From a virus, in IMG/VR virus record IMGVR_UViG_3300020214_000067, positions 1 through 32,295 of that record: a stretch of DNA of 32,295 nucleotides. One strand, given 5' to 3'. Made by a program: the position numbers and the translations under genes. Each line of letters opens with the position of its first letter. Within the stretch, counting starts at the first letter, position 1. Below the pieces are notes generated by a model. That model did not search any database, had not been told where the DNA came from, and worked only from the letters and a program-made list of their open reading frames with translations. Below, one piece after another: positions 5,910 through 13,291 of the stretch.

Positions 5910-6056
5910 ATGAATGACAATGTTAAAAGTATAGATGATCTTTTAGAAGAAATTTTAAAAATTTCATTTGAGAAGGCAAAGAATGGAGACGTTGATTTTG
6001 CTAAAATTAATGAGTTGGCGTATATTATAAAGAAAAAGTTATTGTATTTAAAATAA
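5910..6056 (+). CDS. small helical hypothetical protein (48 aa)
   Basis: ATG at 5910, five bases after the fibre-like gene, opens 48 codons. The product is an all-helical charged peptide (IDDLLEEILKISFEKAKNGD, then FAKINELAYIIKKKLLYL). AT-rich TTAATTTAT precedes the start. Its amphipathic pattern and tight spacing support it; function unknown. Confidence 0.5.
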   Translation: MNDNVKSIDDLLEEILKISFEKAKNGDVDFAKINELAYIIKKKLLYLK

Positions 6057-6091
6057 GTTGAATAGTTATTGAATTGAGTTAATATGGGCGG

Positions 6092-6754
6092 ATGAAAGAA
6101 TATACTGAGGTTGAATTACAAACAAACTACGAAAATTTTTTATCTTTAATAAAGTCTTTATTTTCGGGAGAGAGACTTGAAAGGTTGTTATATTTATACG
6201 ATGAAGATCAGTTTGGATTGCGTTTGATTACCGCGCCGGCTTCTTCAAAGTTACATTTTCACAATGCATATATTGGTGGTTATTTGGATCATATTAATAA
6301 TGTATATCGGGCGTCTTTGGGGGTAAAGAAGTTGTGGGAAGTGATGGGGGCTACGATAGATTTTACGGATGAGGAGTTGGCGTTTTCGGCGTTGCATCAT
6401 GATTTAGGAAAGTTGGGTGACAAGCAGCAGGGAGAGTATTATTTGCCACAGGATAACGATTGGTATATTAAAAATCGTGGTGAGGCATTTAAATTTAATT
6501 CAAATTTGCAATATATGGATGTTGCGGATAGGGCGTTATATATTTTGCAGCAATATCAAATTAAGTGTAGTTGGAGAGAAACTTTGGCTATAAAGTTGTC
6601 GGATGGTTTATATAATGAGTCGAACACTTCTTATTTAAAGAATTACAATAATGATCATGATTTAAAAAGCAATCTTCCTAGAATTATTCACCATGCGGAT
6701 TATTTGGCGTGTAGGGTTGAATATGACGCGTGGAATTCTGTTAAAAATTCTTGA
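6092..6754 (+). CDS. HD-domain phosphohydrolase-like protein
   Basis: The 220-residue protein carries the metal-site pattern of HD hydrolases. An early His-containing helix FHNAYIGGYLDH is at residues 56-67, followed by the HD doublet in LHHDLGKLGD (H103-D104, residues 101-110). The later DVADRALYILQQY and HHADYLACRVEYD can supply the remaining ligands. HD enzymes cleave phosphate esters of nucleotides, but the substrate here is not evident; dNTP or cyclic-nucleotide turnover are possibilities. The start ATG at 6092 is preceded by GGGCGG, which contains an ATG of its own (6084) in another frame. The last part of the frame is overlapped by an unrelated open frame at 6693-6902 that I treat as a shadow. 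Confidence 0.8.
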   Translation: MKEYTEVELQTNYENFLSLIKSLFSGERLERLLYLYDEDQFGLRLITAPASSKLHFHNAYIGGYLDHINNVYRASLGVKKLWEVMGATIDFTDEELAFSALHHDLGKLGDKQQGEYYLPQDNDWYIKNRGEAFKFNSNLQYMDVADRALYILQQYQIKCSWRETLAIKLSDGLYNESNTSYLKNYNNDHDLKSNLPRIIHHADYLACRVEYDAWNSVKNS

Positions 6755-6812
6755 TATAATATTATTTTGGTGTATATGTATATATGTCAACACCTATGTT
6801 GGGTTGGCACAG

Positions 6813-6835
6813 ATGTATATCCATGTGGAGTACAT
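6813..6835 (+). promoter_or_regulatory. possible structured leader of the heat-shock gene
   Basis: ATGTA (6813-6817) can pair with TACAT (6831-6835) around an inner TCC/GGA stem with an ATGT loop. A second weak hairpin GGTGT (6769-6773)/ACACC (6790-6794) lies upstream. RNA thermometers occur in front of small heat-shock genes, but the GGAG in this stem is 22 bases from the ATG, too far to be the ribosome site. Confidence 0.2.
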
Positions 6836-6852
6836 AAATAGAAAGATAAAAT

Positions 6853-7332
6853 ATGAATATTATAAAAAGCAATCCGTTATTTCGTTACACATCTCGCGAT
6901 GAATTTTTGACACCCTTTGATAAAATCTTTGATGATTTTTATAAAGCTACTTCTCCGAATTTTGGCAAGGAATTTGGGGTAGATTTTTTTGAAAAGGGTG
7001 CATATCCTAAGATAAATGTGACCGAGTACGAAAATTTGGTGATTATAGAGGCTGGTATTCCTGGTTTGACTAAAGCTGATATTAATGTGGAGATAGAAAC
7101 GGGAGTGTTAACTATTACAGGAAATAAAGTTTCAAAAAATAACACAAATGATGTAATATGTAATTCGTATCGTGAATTAAAGCATAGTAGTTTTGTTCGT
7201 AGTTTCAGTTTGAGTGAAAATATTGATACTGATACAGTTGATGCGAAAGTTGAAAATGGGTTATTAACTATTGTGTTAAAAAAGTTAAAACCGACTAATA
7301 TTTCCAACAAGAAAAAGGTTAATATTAGTTAA
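6853..7332 (+). CDS. hsp20: small heat-shock protein Hsp20 (alpha-crystallin domain)
   Basis: The 159-residue protein has a short N-terminal arm with FDKIFDDFYK. An alpha-crystallin domain spans about residues 52-148: YPKINVTEYENLVIIEAGIP, the strand ADINVEIETGVLTITG, the YRELKHSSFVRSFSL segment, and the hallmark AKVENGLLTIVLKK. Its length is typical. Such ATP-independent chaperones hold unfolding proteins and are frequent in T4-like phages of marine cyanobacteria and other hosts, where they may help virion assembly. The start is fixed by an in-frame TAA six bases upstream. A GAAAG about seven bases before the ATG is a weak ribosome site. A strong terminator follows. Confidence 0.93.
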   Translation: MNIIKSNPLFRYTSRDEFLTPFDKIFDDFYKATSPNFGKEFGVDFFEKGAYPKINVTEYENLVIIEAGIPGLTKADINVEIETGVLTITGNKVSKNNTNDVICNSYRELKHSSFVRSFSLSENIDTDTVDAKVENGLLTIVLKKLKPTNISNKKKVNIS

Positions 7333-7356
7333 AAATAAAGGTTATATTTGACCTTT

Positions 7357-7384
7357 AACCCTCGATCAAATCGAGGGTTTTTTT
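7357..7384 (+). terminator. intrinsic terminator after hsp20
   Basis: AACCCTCGAT (7357-7366) pairs perfectly with ATCGAGGGTT (7370-7379) around a CAA loop, followed by a T run to 7384. It is a strong ten-base-pair stem. Confidence 0.9.
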
Positions 7385-7394
7385 ATTTTTACAC

Positions 7395-7401
7395 TATTTA
7401 T
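7395..7401 (+). promoter_or_regulatory. candidate phage promoter TATTTAT
   Basis: TATTTAT immediately follows a terminator and lies 5 bases before the ATG at 7407; the extended match is ACTATTTATA. No Shine-Dalgarno site follows. Confidence 0.5.
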
Positions 7402-7406
7402 AAAAT

Positions 7407-8207
7407 ATGAATAAGTTTAATTTTAAAAATTTGGTAGGAATTACTTCATTATTTATTGCTGCGTGTGCGGCATATTTTTCTATAATTGGAATTGCGATGT
7501 TATTTTCTGGTTCTAAACAATCGGCTATAATCATGGCATTTTCGTTAGAGTTAGGTAAATTAGTAGCGACGACTTATTTATTTAGATATTGGCAAGACAC
7601 GCGCCGGCTTTTAAAGTTTTATTTAACACTGAGTGTTATTGTATTAATGTTTATAACGTCATTGGGTATATTTGGTTATTTAAGTGCATCGTATCAACGG
7701 TCTTCGTTGGCAGATAAGGCTAACGAGGAAAAAATTCAAATATATGAATCTAAGAAAACCTCATATGTTGATAAAATTTCACAATCGAAATCGAGAATAA
7801 AAAGTCTTGAAGATTTGCGGATCTCGCAGGAACGTAGATTGAGTGAGGCGATGACGAATATATTTATAGCTAGAAATCCTATTCAGCTACAGGAGATACA
7901 GTCTCAAACGGTGGAGTTAATTTCCAGCAACGAAAAAAGTATTGAGGGAGAAAACAAAAAAATTCAAGATGCAAACGATGAAATTTTTAAGTTAAATGAG
8001 ACTATTAATCAGTTTAAATTATCGGGAAGAGAACAAAGTGATATAATTACCTTTAAATTTGTGGCAGATGAATTTAATTTAACGATGGATAGAGTAGTAA
8101 AGTGGTTTATTTCTATATTGATATCGGTTTTTGATCCGTTGGCTATTTGTTTGTTATTGGCGTATAACAACATTATATTTTTGGAAGACAAAAAAAAAAT
8201 AATATAG
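7407..8207 (+). CDS. four-helix membrane protein with central coiled coil
   Basis: The 266-residue protein has hydrophobic segments at about residues 9-33, 39-58 and 70-93. A long charged helical region follows (about 98-215) with heptad-like spacing (KISQSKSRIKSLEDLRISQERRL) typical of a coiled coil. A final membrane helix (VVKWFISILISVFDPLAICLLLAY) lies near 229-252. I recall similar membrane/coiled-coil proteins in T4-like phages but no function. A role at the host inner membrane, such as lysis timing or superinfection control, is a guess. The frame ends just after a run of ten A at 8190-8199. The -1 frame is open for about 43 more codons, so slippage could extend the C-terminus. Confidence 0.75.
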   Translation: MNKFNFKNLVGITSLFIAACAAYFSIIGIAMLFSGSKQSAIIMAFSLELGKLVATTYLFRYWQDTRRLLKFYLTLSVIVLMFITSLGIFGYLSASYQRSSLADKANEEKIQIYESKKTSYVDKISQSKSRIKSLEDLRISQERRLSEAMTNIFIARNPIQLQEIQSQTVELISSNEKSIEGENKKIQDANDEIFKLNETINQFKLSGREQSDIITFKFVADEFNLTMDRVVKWFISILISVFDPLAICLLLAYNNIIFLEDKKKII

Positions 8208-8335
8208 TTGGAGAGAAAATTATTGACAATAAAAGTTTACATAATATTGTAGGGGGAAATCTGAATGCGTCTAATGCTAAATATAAAAACGTTAGAAAGC
8301 ATGATATTTTTTCTAGATTGTTTAGAAATAATTGA
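8190..8335 (+). other. possible -1 frameshift extension of the membrane protein
   Basis: Ten A (8190-8199) immediately precede the stop at 8205-8207. The -1 frame continues from NNIVGEKIIDNKSLHNIVGG to RKHDIFSRLFRNN and stops at 8333-8335. The peptide is hydrophilic and protein-like, and no good start codon exists for it as a separate gene. Long A runs favour ribosomal or polymerase slippage, and also sequencing indels. A competing 29-codon frame starts at ATG 8265 after GTAGGGGG. Neither is certain. Confidence 0.3.
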
Positions 8336-8369
8336 TTTTGGAAAAAGATTTTAATATATAGTTTATATT

Positions 8370-8507
8370 ATGGGTGATGAAAATATAACTGAGGTTTTAA
8401 GATTATTAAAGAAATCAATCAAAACAAAAGATTGGGAGTATGTTTTGGAGTCGATAGACTATCTAGAAGAATATGTCGAAGACGATTCAGACGATGAAAA
8501 ATACTAA
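8370..8507 (+). CDS. small acidic helical protein (45 aa)
   Basis: ATG at 8370 opens 45 codons. The product has two amphipathic helices (EVLRLLKKSIKTKDWEYVL, then SIDYLEEY) and an acidic tail EDDSDDEKY. AT-rich TAGTTTATATT precedes the ATG in the same position as the TATTTAT motifs, so it may begin a transcript with the following genes. It ends five bases before the next ATG. Function unknown. Confidence 0.55.
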   Translation: MGDENITEVLRLLKKSIKTKDWEYVLESIDYLEEYVEDDSDDEKY

Positions 8508-8512
8508 TTTAA

Positions 8513-8794
8513 ATGAATTATATTTTACTTATATTGTTTATAATTTCTTTAATTGGAAATATTATATTATTTAAGTTATTTCGTATAAATTTAACTAAAG
8601 TGGATATTTACGAAGCTTGGATTTTAGGATATAAAAATCAAATCGAAGAAACGTATCAGGCGTTAAAATTTGTAGATGAAAAACAAATATTTGAAAAAGA
8701 TGATGAAGTTGGTTTTGTATTTTCTGACATATTGAAAATTATCAAAGATTTAAGGACTAAAATTTATGAAGAAGAAACTACTAAAGAAGAATAA
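8513..8794 (+). CDS. small membrane-anchored protein (93 aa)
   Basis: Residues about 3-22 (YILLILFIISLIGNIILFKL) form one membrane helix at the N-terminus. A cytoplasmic charged helical part follows (DIYEAWILGYKNQIEETYQAL) with an acidic end EEETTKEE. No signal-peptide cleavage site is evident, so it is likely an anchored protein. It overlaps the sigma-factor start by 29 bases. I recognise no family. Confidence 0.65.
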   Translation: MNYILLILFIISLIGNIILFKLFRINLTKVDIYEAWILGYKNQIEETYQALKFVDEKQIFEKDDEVGFVFSDILKIIKDLRTKIYEEETTKEE

Positions 8795-9629
8795 AATGCG
8801 AAAAGTGCGCAAAATAAGTAAACCCAAGTCTTTTTTAAAATCAAAAAAGTTTTTTAAAAAACAAAATAAAATAAAAAAAATTAAGGTGATAAATATAACC
8901 GACTCAGTTAGTTCTAACAATATTAAGCCGGTCGAAGTTGTTAGAAAACGTTCAGGAAAAGGAAAAATGTATTTTACAAAAGAAACTGAGGATGCAATTA
9001 TTTCTTACAACAACGAGGTTGACGATCTTATAAAAAATCAAATTTTTGAGACTAAGATAAAATTTGCTTTGGAAAAATTGGTAGAGAATATATTTAATAC
9101 TTTTAAATTTACGTATTTTGATGTAGGTCCGTTAGAAGTACAAAAAGAAACTTTATCTCATCTTGTATCAAATCTGCATAAGTATGAATCTGGAAAAGGA
9201 AAAGCTTTTGCATATTTTAGTATAATAGCAAAAAACTATTTAATTTTTCATAATAATACCAATTACAAGCGATATAATCAACATGTAGATATTAGCGAAG
9301 AAAATGAAGAAAACACGGTAAGATTACAATCTGAAGATTCTCACTATAAAAATGTAGAGACACAACAGTTTATAAAGATGATGGTAGAATATTGGGAAAA
9401 AAATTTAAATGATATTTTTTCTAAAAAAAGAGATTTGAAAATTGCGGAAGCCGTTGTGGAGTTATTTAGAAATAGTGATCGAATAGATTATTTCAATAAA
9501 AAAGCATTATATCTTTATATTAGAGAAATTTCTTCTTGCAAAACGCAGCAGATAACCAAAGTAATTAATAAAATGAAAGAGTATCAAGATAAAATAACGA
9601 GGTTATATATGGAACATGGAAAAATTTGA
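8766..9629 (+). CDS. gp55-like sigma factor for late transcription
   Basis: The 287-residue protein starts with a Lys-rich tail (1-46). MYFTKETEDAIISYNNEVD (68-86) follows, then helices IFETKIKFALEKLVENIF (93-110) and NTFKFTYFDVGPLEVQKET, then YESGKGKAFAYFSIIAKNYLI (140-160). This order matches the reduced sigma-70 region 2 of T4 gp55-type late sigma factors: an entry helix for core RNA polymerase, then a GKAF(A/S)YF helix for promoter recognition. In T4, gp55 directs polymerase to TATAAATA-type late promoters. Here it could read the TATTTAT/TATAAATA motifs upstream of structural genes. The ATG at 8766 has AGGA eight bases upstream. The ATG at 8796, just after the previous stop, is an alternative that would shorten the basic tail by ten residues. 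Confidence 0.8.
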   Translation: MKKKLLKKNKMRKVRKISKPKSFLKSKKFFKKQNKIKKIKVINITDSVSSNNIKPVEVVRKRSGKGKMYFTKETEDAIISYNNEVDDLIKNQIFETKIKFALEKLVENIFNTFKFTYFDVGPLEVQKETLSHLVSNLHKYESGKGKAFAYFSIIAKNYLIFHNNTNYKRYNQHVDISEENEENTVRLQSEDSHYKNVETQQFIKMMVEYWEKNLNDIFSKKRDLKIAEAVVELFRNSDRIDYFNKKALYLYIREISSCKTQQITKVINKMKEYQDKITRLYMEHGKI

Positions 9630-10344
9630 TAATAAGTATTACGCTTATCAACTTGTCGATTCTTCTGACGGCAAGACTTTTTATGTTGGTAAAGGTTGTA
9701 AGAACCGAATGTATAAACATGAAAAGGATGTTAGATTAGGAAAAATTCCCAATAAAACAAATTATAAATTATATTATAAAATAAAAAAATTAATTGACGA
9801 AAACATTCCTATATTGTACGAAAAATTAACCGAAAATGTTAATGAGTTAGAAGCTTTAGCCTTAGAATCTGCATTTATAGAATATTATGGAATAGAGAAT
9901 TTATGTAATTATTTCAAAAGTTGGTCAGGAAAATCTTTCAGAAGCGAACAGACTAGAAAAAAACAAAGTTTGGCGAATAAAGGACCAAACTCTTATATGT
10001 ATGGCAAACCCAAAACGGCGGATCAAACTTTAAAAAATAAAATTGCTCACTTGGGAAAGAATAACTATAGATATATACATAAAAAGTATACATTTTATAA
10101 TAAAAATCTTGATATATTAGAGACTTTAACTCCTTACGATTTTAGAAAAAAATATAACATAGATAGTGGCGGGTTACATTTATTTTTGAAAGGAAAACGT
10201 TTTTCTATAAAAGGCTGGACGTTAGGAATTCCACTGGAAGATATTGAAAAAAACCGAAGATCCAAAATAAGTAAAAAATTAAAAGGAAAGGCTAAAACTA
10301 TAACCCACCGTAAAAACTTATGGAAAAATCGAAAAAAAACTTGA
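9616..10344 (+). CDS. GIY-YIG homing endonuclease with NUMOD-type DNA-binding tail
   Basis: The N-terminal part holds a GIY-YIG nuclease pattern: YYAYQLVDSSDGKTFYVGKG at residues 8-27, Arg31 in KNRMYKHEK, and a glutamate in LALESAFIEYYG (81-92). Then FRSEQTRKKQSLANKGPN and YMYGK form a NUMOD3-like repeat, followed by a second AHLGKNNYRY copy. A NUMOD1-like helix-turn-helix (ETLTPYDFRKKYNIDSGGLHLFLKG) completes the order. These enzymes cut at a specific site and copy their own gene into it. It is free-standing and overlaps the sigma gene by 14 bases without interrupting it. The active-site residues look present, so it may be functional. The Lys-rich C-terminus is typical. Confidence 0.85.
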   Translation: MEKFDNKYYAYQLVDSSDGKTFYVGKGCKNRMYKHEKDVRLGKIPNKTNYKLYYKIKKLIDENIPILYEKLTENVNELEALALESAFIEYYGIENLCNYFKSWSGKSFRSEQTRKKQSLANKGPNSYMYGKPKTADQTLKNKIAHLGKNNYRYIHKKYTFYNKNLDILETLTPYDFRKKYNIDSGGLHLFLKGKRFSIKGWTLGIPLEDIEKNRRSKISKKLKGKAKTITHRKNLWKNRKKT

Positions 10345-10354
10345 TAATGTGATA

Positions 10355-10361
10355 TATTTAT
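10355..10361 (+). promoter_or_regulatory. candidate phage promoter TATTTAT
   Basis: TATTTAT (within ATATATTTATAA) lies 7 bases before the ATG at 10369, at the head of the spike/baseplate operon. Confidence 0.5.
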
Positions 10362-10368
10362 AAACATC

Positions 10369-10749
10369 ATGGATTTACAAGATATTGAAATATATAAAGG
10401 AAAGTCATTTTCTTCTTTATGTAAAGAGATTGTGGTTAATCAAAACGAAAAAAAGGACCAGTTAGACGTATTAATTAGCGAACTGCGGGCTTTAATTAAG
10501 ACGGTTAATGATGCTATGATTATAGTTCCTTTAATTAAGGACTATATGGATGTGGGTGTAAAAAATGACGAACAGTTAGTTAAACTGGCGGCAGTTATTC
10601 AAAGAATATTATCAAGGCAAAATGAAAGTGGCGATGGATCAGTAGCCATGATAACTGATGCAGAAAGAGAAGAATTAATGCGAGAAGTGGAAAATATTCA
10701 AGCCGGACATAATAGTTCTATAAAAATTAAGGATATATCATTATGTTAG
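10369..10749 (+). CDS. hypothetical baseplate-operon protein (126 aa)
   Basis: The 126-residue protein is almost wholly helical: KKDQLDVLISELRALIKTVN, then IIVPLIKDYMDVGVKNDEQLVKLAAVIQRIL, then TDAEREELMREVENI. It is acidic and has no membrane segment. It opens the baseplate operon, and its last seven bases overlap the spike gene. I infer a small assembly factor or chaperone for the spike or baseplate; no family is recognised. Confidence 0.65.
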   Translation: MDLQDIEIYKGKSFSSLCKEIVVNQNEKKDQLDVLISELRALIKTVNDAMIIVPLIKDYMDVGVKNDEQLVKLAAVIQRILSRQNESGDGSVAMITDAEREELMREVENIQAGHNSSIKIKDISLC

Positions 10750-12482
10750 CTACAGATTCTCTGTCTTATAATATGCCTGGTGCTGAGCCTAACTACACTT
10801 CGGAGACATTAGGTTTTCCAGGTCTCGTTGAATCTGAACCAGGAGTAGTTTTAGATATAATTTTAGACGATTCACATCCTCTATTCAAAACTAAAAAAAT
10901 GGGAAAAATTTCTGTTCCATCTAACCATCCTATAAATTATAAAGGTGAACAATCATCTAAGGATGACTCAGATTATCTTTCAATCGGTTCTGCCTTAATT
11001 AGATTGTGTTATTCTCAACAAAAGATAGAAAAAGAAAATTTATCATGGTTTTCGCCTATGGACAATAACTTTACCACATATCCGCTTTTAAATGAAGTGG
11101 TTCAGGTGGTAGAAATTTTAGGTAAAAAATATTATACTAATAAAATAAATTTAAAGAATTGGGCAAATTCATCGGCCGATTTTAGAACTGAATCGAGTTA
11201 TGGAAAAAAAGTAGAAAATGTATCTTATTCGGGAGGAAAATTAACAGGACCCGAGTCTATACTGGATTCTAAAGAAGATATTAAAGCAACAAATTTTAGG
11301 GGAATTTTAGGTAATTATTTTTGGTTTAATTCAAGAATAAGAAATTTAAGAAGATTCGAGGGTGACAGTGTATTTGAAAGTAGATTTGGACAAAGCATCA
11401 GGATGGGATCTTATGATGATAACAGAAGCAATGACAAGGGAAACTATACTGATTACAAAAGTGGTAAAGATACACATGGTGGCGGAAATCCGATGATATT
11501 AATCCGAAATCGTCAACGTCCATTAACGCAAGATAAAAAACAGACGTTGCATCCACTTTTAAATACCATATCGGATATTTCTTCTTCATTAAATGAAAAA
11601 AATGTGGGCGGATACATGATTGAAGATATTAATAACGATGGTTCATCAATTCATATAACTAGCGGACTTACTGTTTCAAAGTTTAGAACCACTTGTTATA
11701 AAAAATATTTTTCAACAGATAAACAAGAAGAACAGTTAAAGTTTATTCCGTCGGAAGCTACAAAATTTAAAACTCCAGTCTTTAATCAAGATCAAATTGT
11801 GATTCATAGTGATAGATTAATTTTTGCTTCTAGGTTTAACGAAACCATGCATTTTTCAAAGAAAAGATATATGATAACCACGGATAGTGAATACACCGTG
11901 GACGCGCACGATCAAATTGTATTGACTACAAATCAAAAAACTGTGATAAATTCGCCCGCGATTTATTTAGGCGAATATAATAATACCAATGAACCAGCGT
12001 TATTAGGTCAAACAACGGTGGATTGGTTATATGATTTATGTTGTTGGTTAGAAGAACACGTTCATCACTATGAACATTCGCATTCTCATTCTGGTGAAGC
12101 GTCTCCATCAGACACTCAAGTTCCTGTTCAATTACAAGAACTCCGTGCGTTGCGTGATCGATTACATACCTGTTTAAGCCGAAGAGTATTTTTAACAGGA
12201 GGTGGATATGCGACAGGAGCAAATGGAAAGTCTATAACCGATGGAGTAAATCCTGTTTCAATAGAAAATATTGACAGTGAGATCGGGGTTTCAGGAATTC
12301 CTGGCGGTTGGACAGGTCGTAGCAGAAGATTGGATGCTGTATTTGATGACGAAACTGTGAGTGCAGCAGAATCTCAAATAGAGTCTTCTATGAACGATAT
12401 ATTAGAGGAATTTGGAGAGACATTATCTCCTGCCGAATTGACCGTTTTATTGTCTGACGTAATAGATCAATCTTTAGCATAA
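10743..12482 (+). CDS. gp5-like baseplate central spike protein (no lysozyme domain seen)
   Basis: This 579-residue protein has an N-terminal part (about 30-145) resembling the OB-fold of gp5/VgrG-type spikes: LGFPGLVESEPGVVLDIIL, FSPMDNNFTTYPLLNEVVQVVEI. The middle has FEGDSVFESRFGQSIRMGS and NPMILIRNRQ, a pattern I associate with T4-like spike proteins. The part QIVLTTNQKTVINSPAIYLG is beta-helix-like. EPALLGQTTVDWLYDLCCWL then leads to a His-rich segment HVHHYEHSHSHSGEASP near residues 438-454. The length matches T4 gp5 (575), but I see no lysozyme signature. It would form the membrane-piercing tip under the tail tube. AAGGA nine bases upstream supports the start. Confidence 0.75.
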   Translation: MLATDSLSYNMPGAEPNYTSETLGFPGLVESEPGVVLDIILDDSHPLFKTKKMGKISVPSNHPINYKGEQSSKDDSDYLSIGSALIRLCYSQQKIEKENLSWFSPMDNNFTTYPLLNEVVQVVEILGKKYYTNKINLKNWANSSADFRTESSYGKKVENVSYSGGKLTGPESILDSKEDIKATNFRGILGNYFWFNSRIRNLRRFEGDSVFESRFGQSIRMGSYDDNRSNDKGNYTDYKSGKDTHGGGNPMILIRNRQRPLTQDKKQTLHPLLNTISDISSSLNEKNVGGYMIEDINNDGSSIHITSGLTVSKFRTTCYKKYFSTDKQEEQLKFIPSEATKFKTPVFNQDQIVIHSDRLIFASRFNETMHFSKKRYMITTDSEYTVDAHDQIVLTTNQKTVINSPAIYLGEYNNTNEPALLGQTTVDWLYDLCCWLEEHVHHYEHSHSHSGEASPSDTQVPVQLQELRALRDRLHTCLSRRVFLTGGGYATGANGKSITDGVNPVSIENIDSEIGVSGIPGGWTGRSRRLDAVFDDETVSAAESQIESSMNDILEEFGETLSPAELTVLLSDVIDQSLA

Positions 12483-12490
12483 TAAAAAAT

Positions 12491-13258
12491 ATGCCTACAT
12501 ATACAAATTTACCATCAACGCCAAGTTTACCATCGATACCAAGTTTACCATCGATACCAAATTTACCATCGATGCCAAATTTACCATCGATGCCAAGTTT
12601 ACCATCGATACCAAATTTACCATCGATGCCAAGTTTACCATCGATACCAAGTTTACCATCGATACCCGAATTTAAGGTTCCTAACATATCAGGCAATCTC
12701 AAATCTATAGCAGATAAAATTGATATTTCTAAAATAAAAATACCCAACGTATCTAAACTTTTAAATTCATTACCTAGTGTTTCTATAAAATCTCCAATTC
12801 CACGATTGCCATCTTTTACGTTGCCAAAATTATCGGCAAAGTTACCAGTTTTGAAATTATCGATACCCAAACTACCTTCAATACCAAATTTACCATCGAT
12901 ACCAAATTTACCATCGATACCAAATTTACCATCGATACCAGGTTTACCATCGATACCAGGTTTACCATCGATACCAGGTTTACCATCGATACCAGGTTTA
13001 CCGCCGATACCAAGTTTACCGCCGATACCAAAAGTCAACTTGCCAAACTTTAATAAAATGAAAAATACGATAGCTTCAAATTTAAAATCTAAAATTCCTA
13101 AAATGATTAACAATTTTAAATTAAACTCTAGCTTGCCTTCGCTTCCGAACTTGCCTTCGCTTCCGAACTTGCCTTCGGTTCCGAGTTTGCCTTCGGTTCC
13201 GAGTTTGCCTTCGGTTCCGAGTTTGCCTTCGGTTCCGAACATCTCTAGAATTGTTTAA
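12491..13258 (+). CDS. proline-repeat structural protein, (LPSIPx)n
   Basis: The 255-residue protein consists of three blocks of a six-residue repeat LPS(I/M/L/V)P(S/N/G): nine units, nine units and six units, with two non-repetitive basic linkers between them (PNISGNLKSIADKIDISKI and NLKSKIPKMINNFKL). Pro at every third residue favours an extended polyproline-II-like rod. It lies between the spike gene and the gp25-like gene in a rightward operon, nine bases after the spike stop, so I infer a baseplate or tail-fibre rod or linker. The opposite strand is also open over 855 bases (12388-13242) and would encode collagen-like Gly-X-Y repeats. I prefer the + strand from operon position. No ribosome site is visible. 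Confidence 0.65.
   Translation: MPTYTNLPSTPSLPSIPSLPSIPNLPSMPNLPSMPSLPSIPNLPSMPSLPSIPSLPSIPEFKVPNISGNLKSIADKIDISKIKIPNVSKLLNSLPSVSIKSPIPRLPSFTLPKLSAKLPVLKLSIPKLPSIPNLPSIPNLPSIPNLPSIPGLPSIPGLPSIPGLPSIPGLPPIPSLPPIPKVNLPNFNKMKNTIASNLKSKIPKMINNFKLNSSLPSLPNLPSLPNLPSVPSLPSVPSLPSVPSLPSVPNISRIV
12509..12666 (+). repeat. 18-bp tandem repeat block 1
   Basis: Nine tandem units close to TTACCATCGATACCAAGT, differing mainly at two positions (ATA/ATG and AGT/AAT). The near-identity at DNA level implies recent expansion. Confidence 0.9.
12872..13031 (+). repeat. 18-bp tandem repeat block 2
   Basis: Nine units of the same type as block 1 but with AAT changing to GGT as the last codon in the middle (TTACCATCGATACCAGGT) and CCGCCG variants at the end. 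Confidence 0.9.
13133..13242 (+). repeat. 18-bp tandem repeat block 3
   Basis: Six units of TTGCCTTCGGTTCCGAGT. It encodes nearly the same peptide as blocks 1 and 2 but with other codons, so it was amplified separately or diverged before amplification. Confidence 0.9.
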
Positions 13259-13279
13259 TAGTTTATTTAAATAAGTTTA

Positions 13280-13286
13280 TATTTAT
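13280..13286 (+). promoter_or_regulatory. candidate phage promoter TATTTAT
   Basis: TATTTAT lies 5 bases before the ATG at 13292 in the gap after the proline-repeat gene; no Shine-Dalgarno site follows. Confidence 0.5.
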
Positions 13287-13291
13287 AATAT

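Noticed and set aside
6693-6902. 69-codon + strand frame between the HD gene and hsp20
   Set aside because: It overlaps the ends of two well-supported genes in another frame and its product is AT-driven low complexity.
12388-13242. Minus-strand 284-codon frame with collagen-like Gly-X-Y repeats as a real gene
   Set aside because: All accepted genes are on the + strand, and the + frame fits tightly between two baseplate genes. The minus frame has no promoter or ribosome site that I can see, and repeats tend to open several frames at once. I kept it as a finding only.
12509-13242. CRISPR array
   Set aside because: The 18-bp units are directly adjacent, with no spacers, and are translated as an in-frame peptide repeat.
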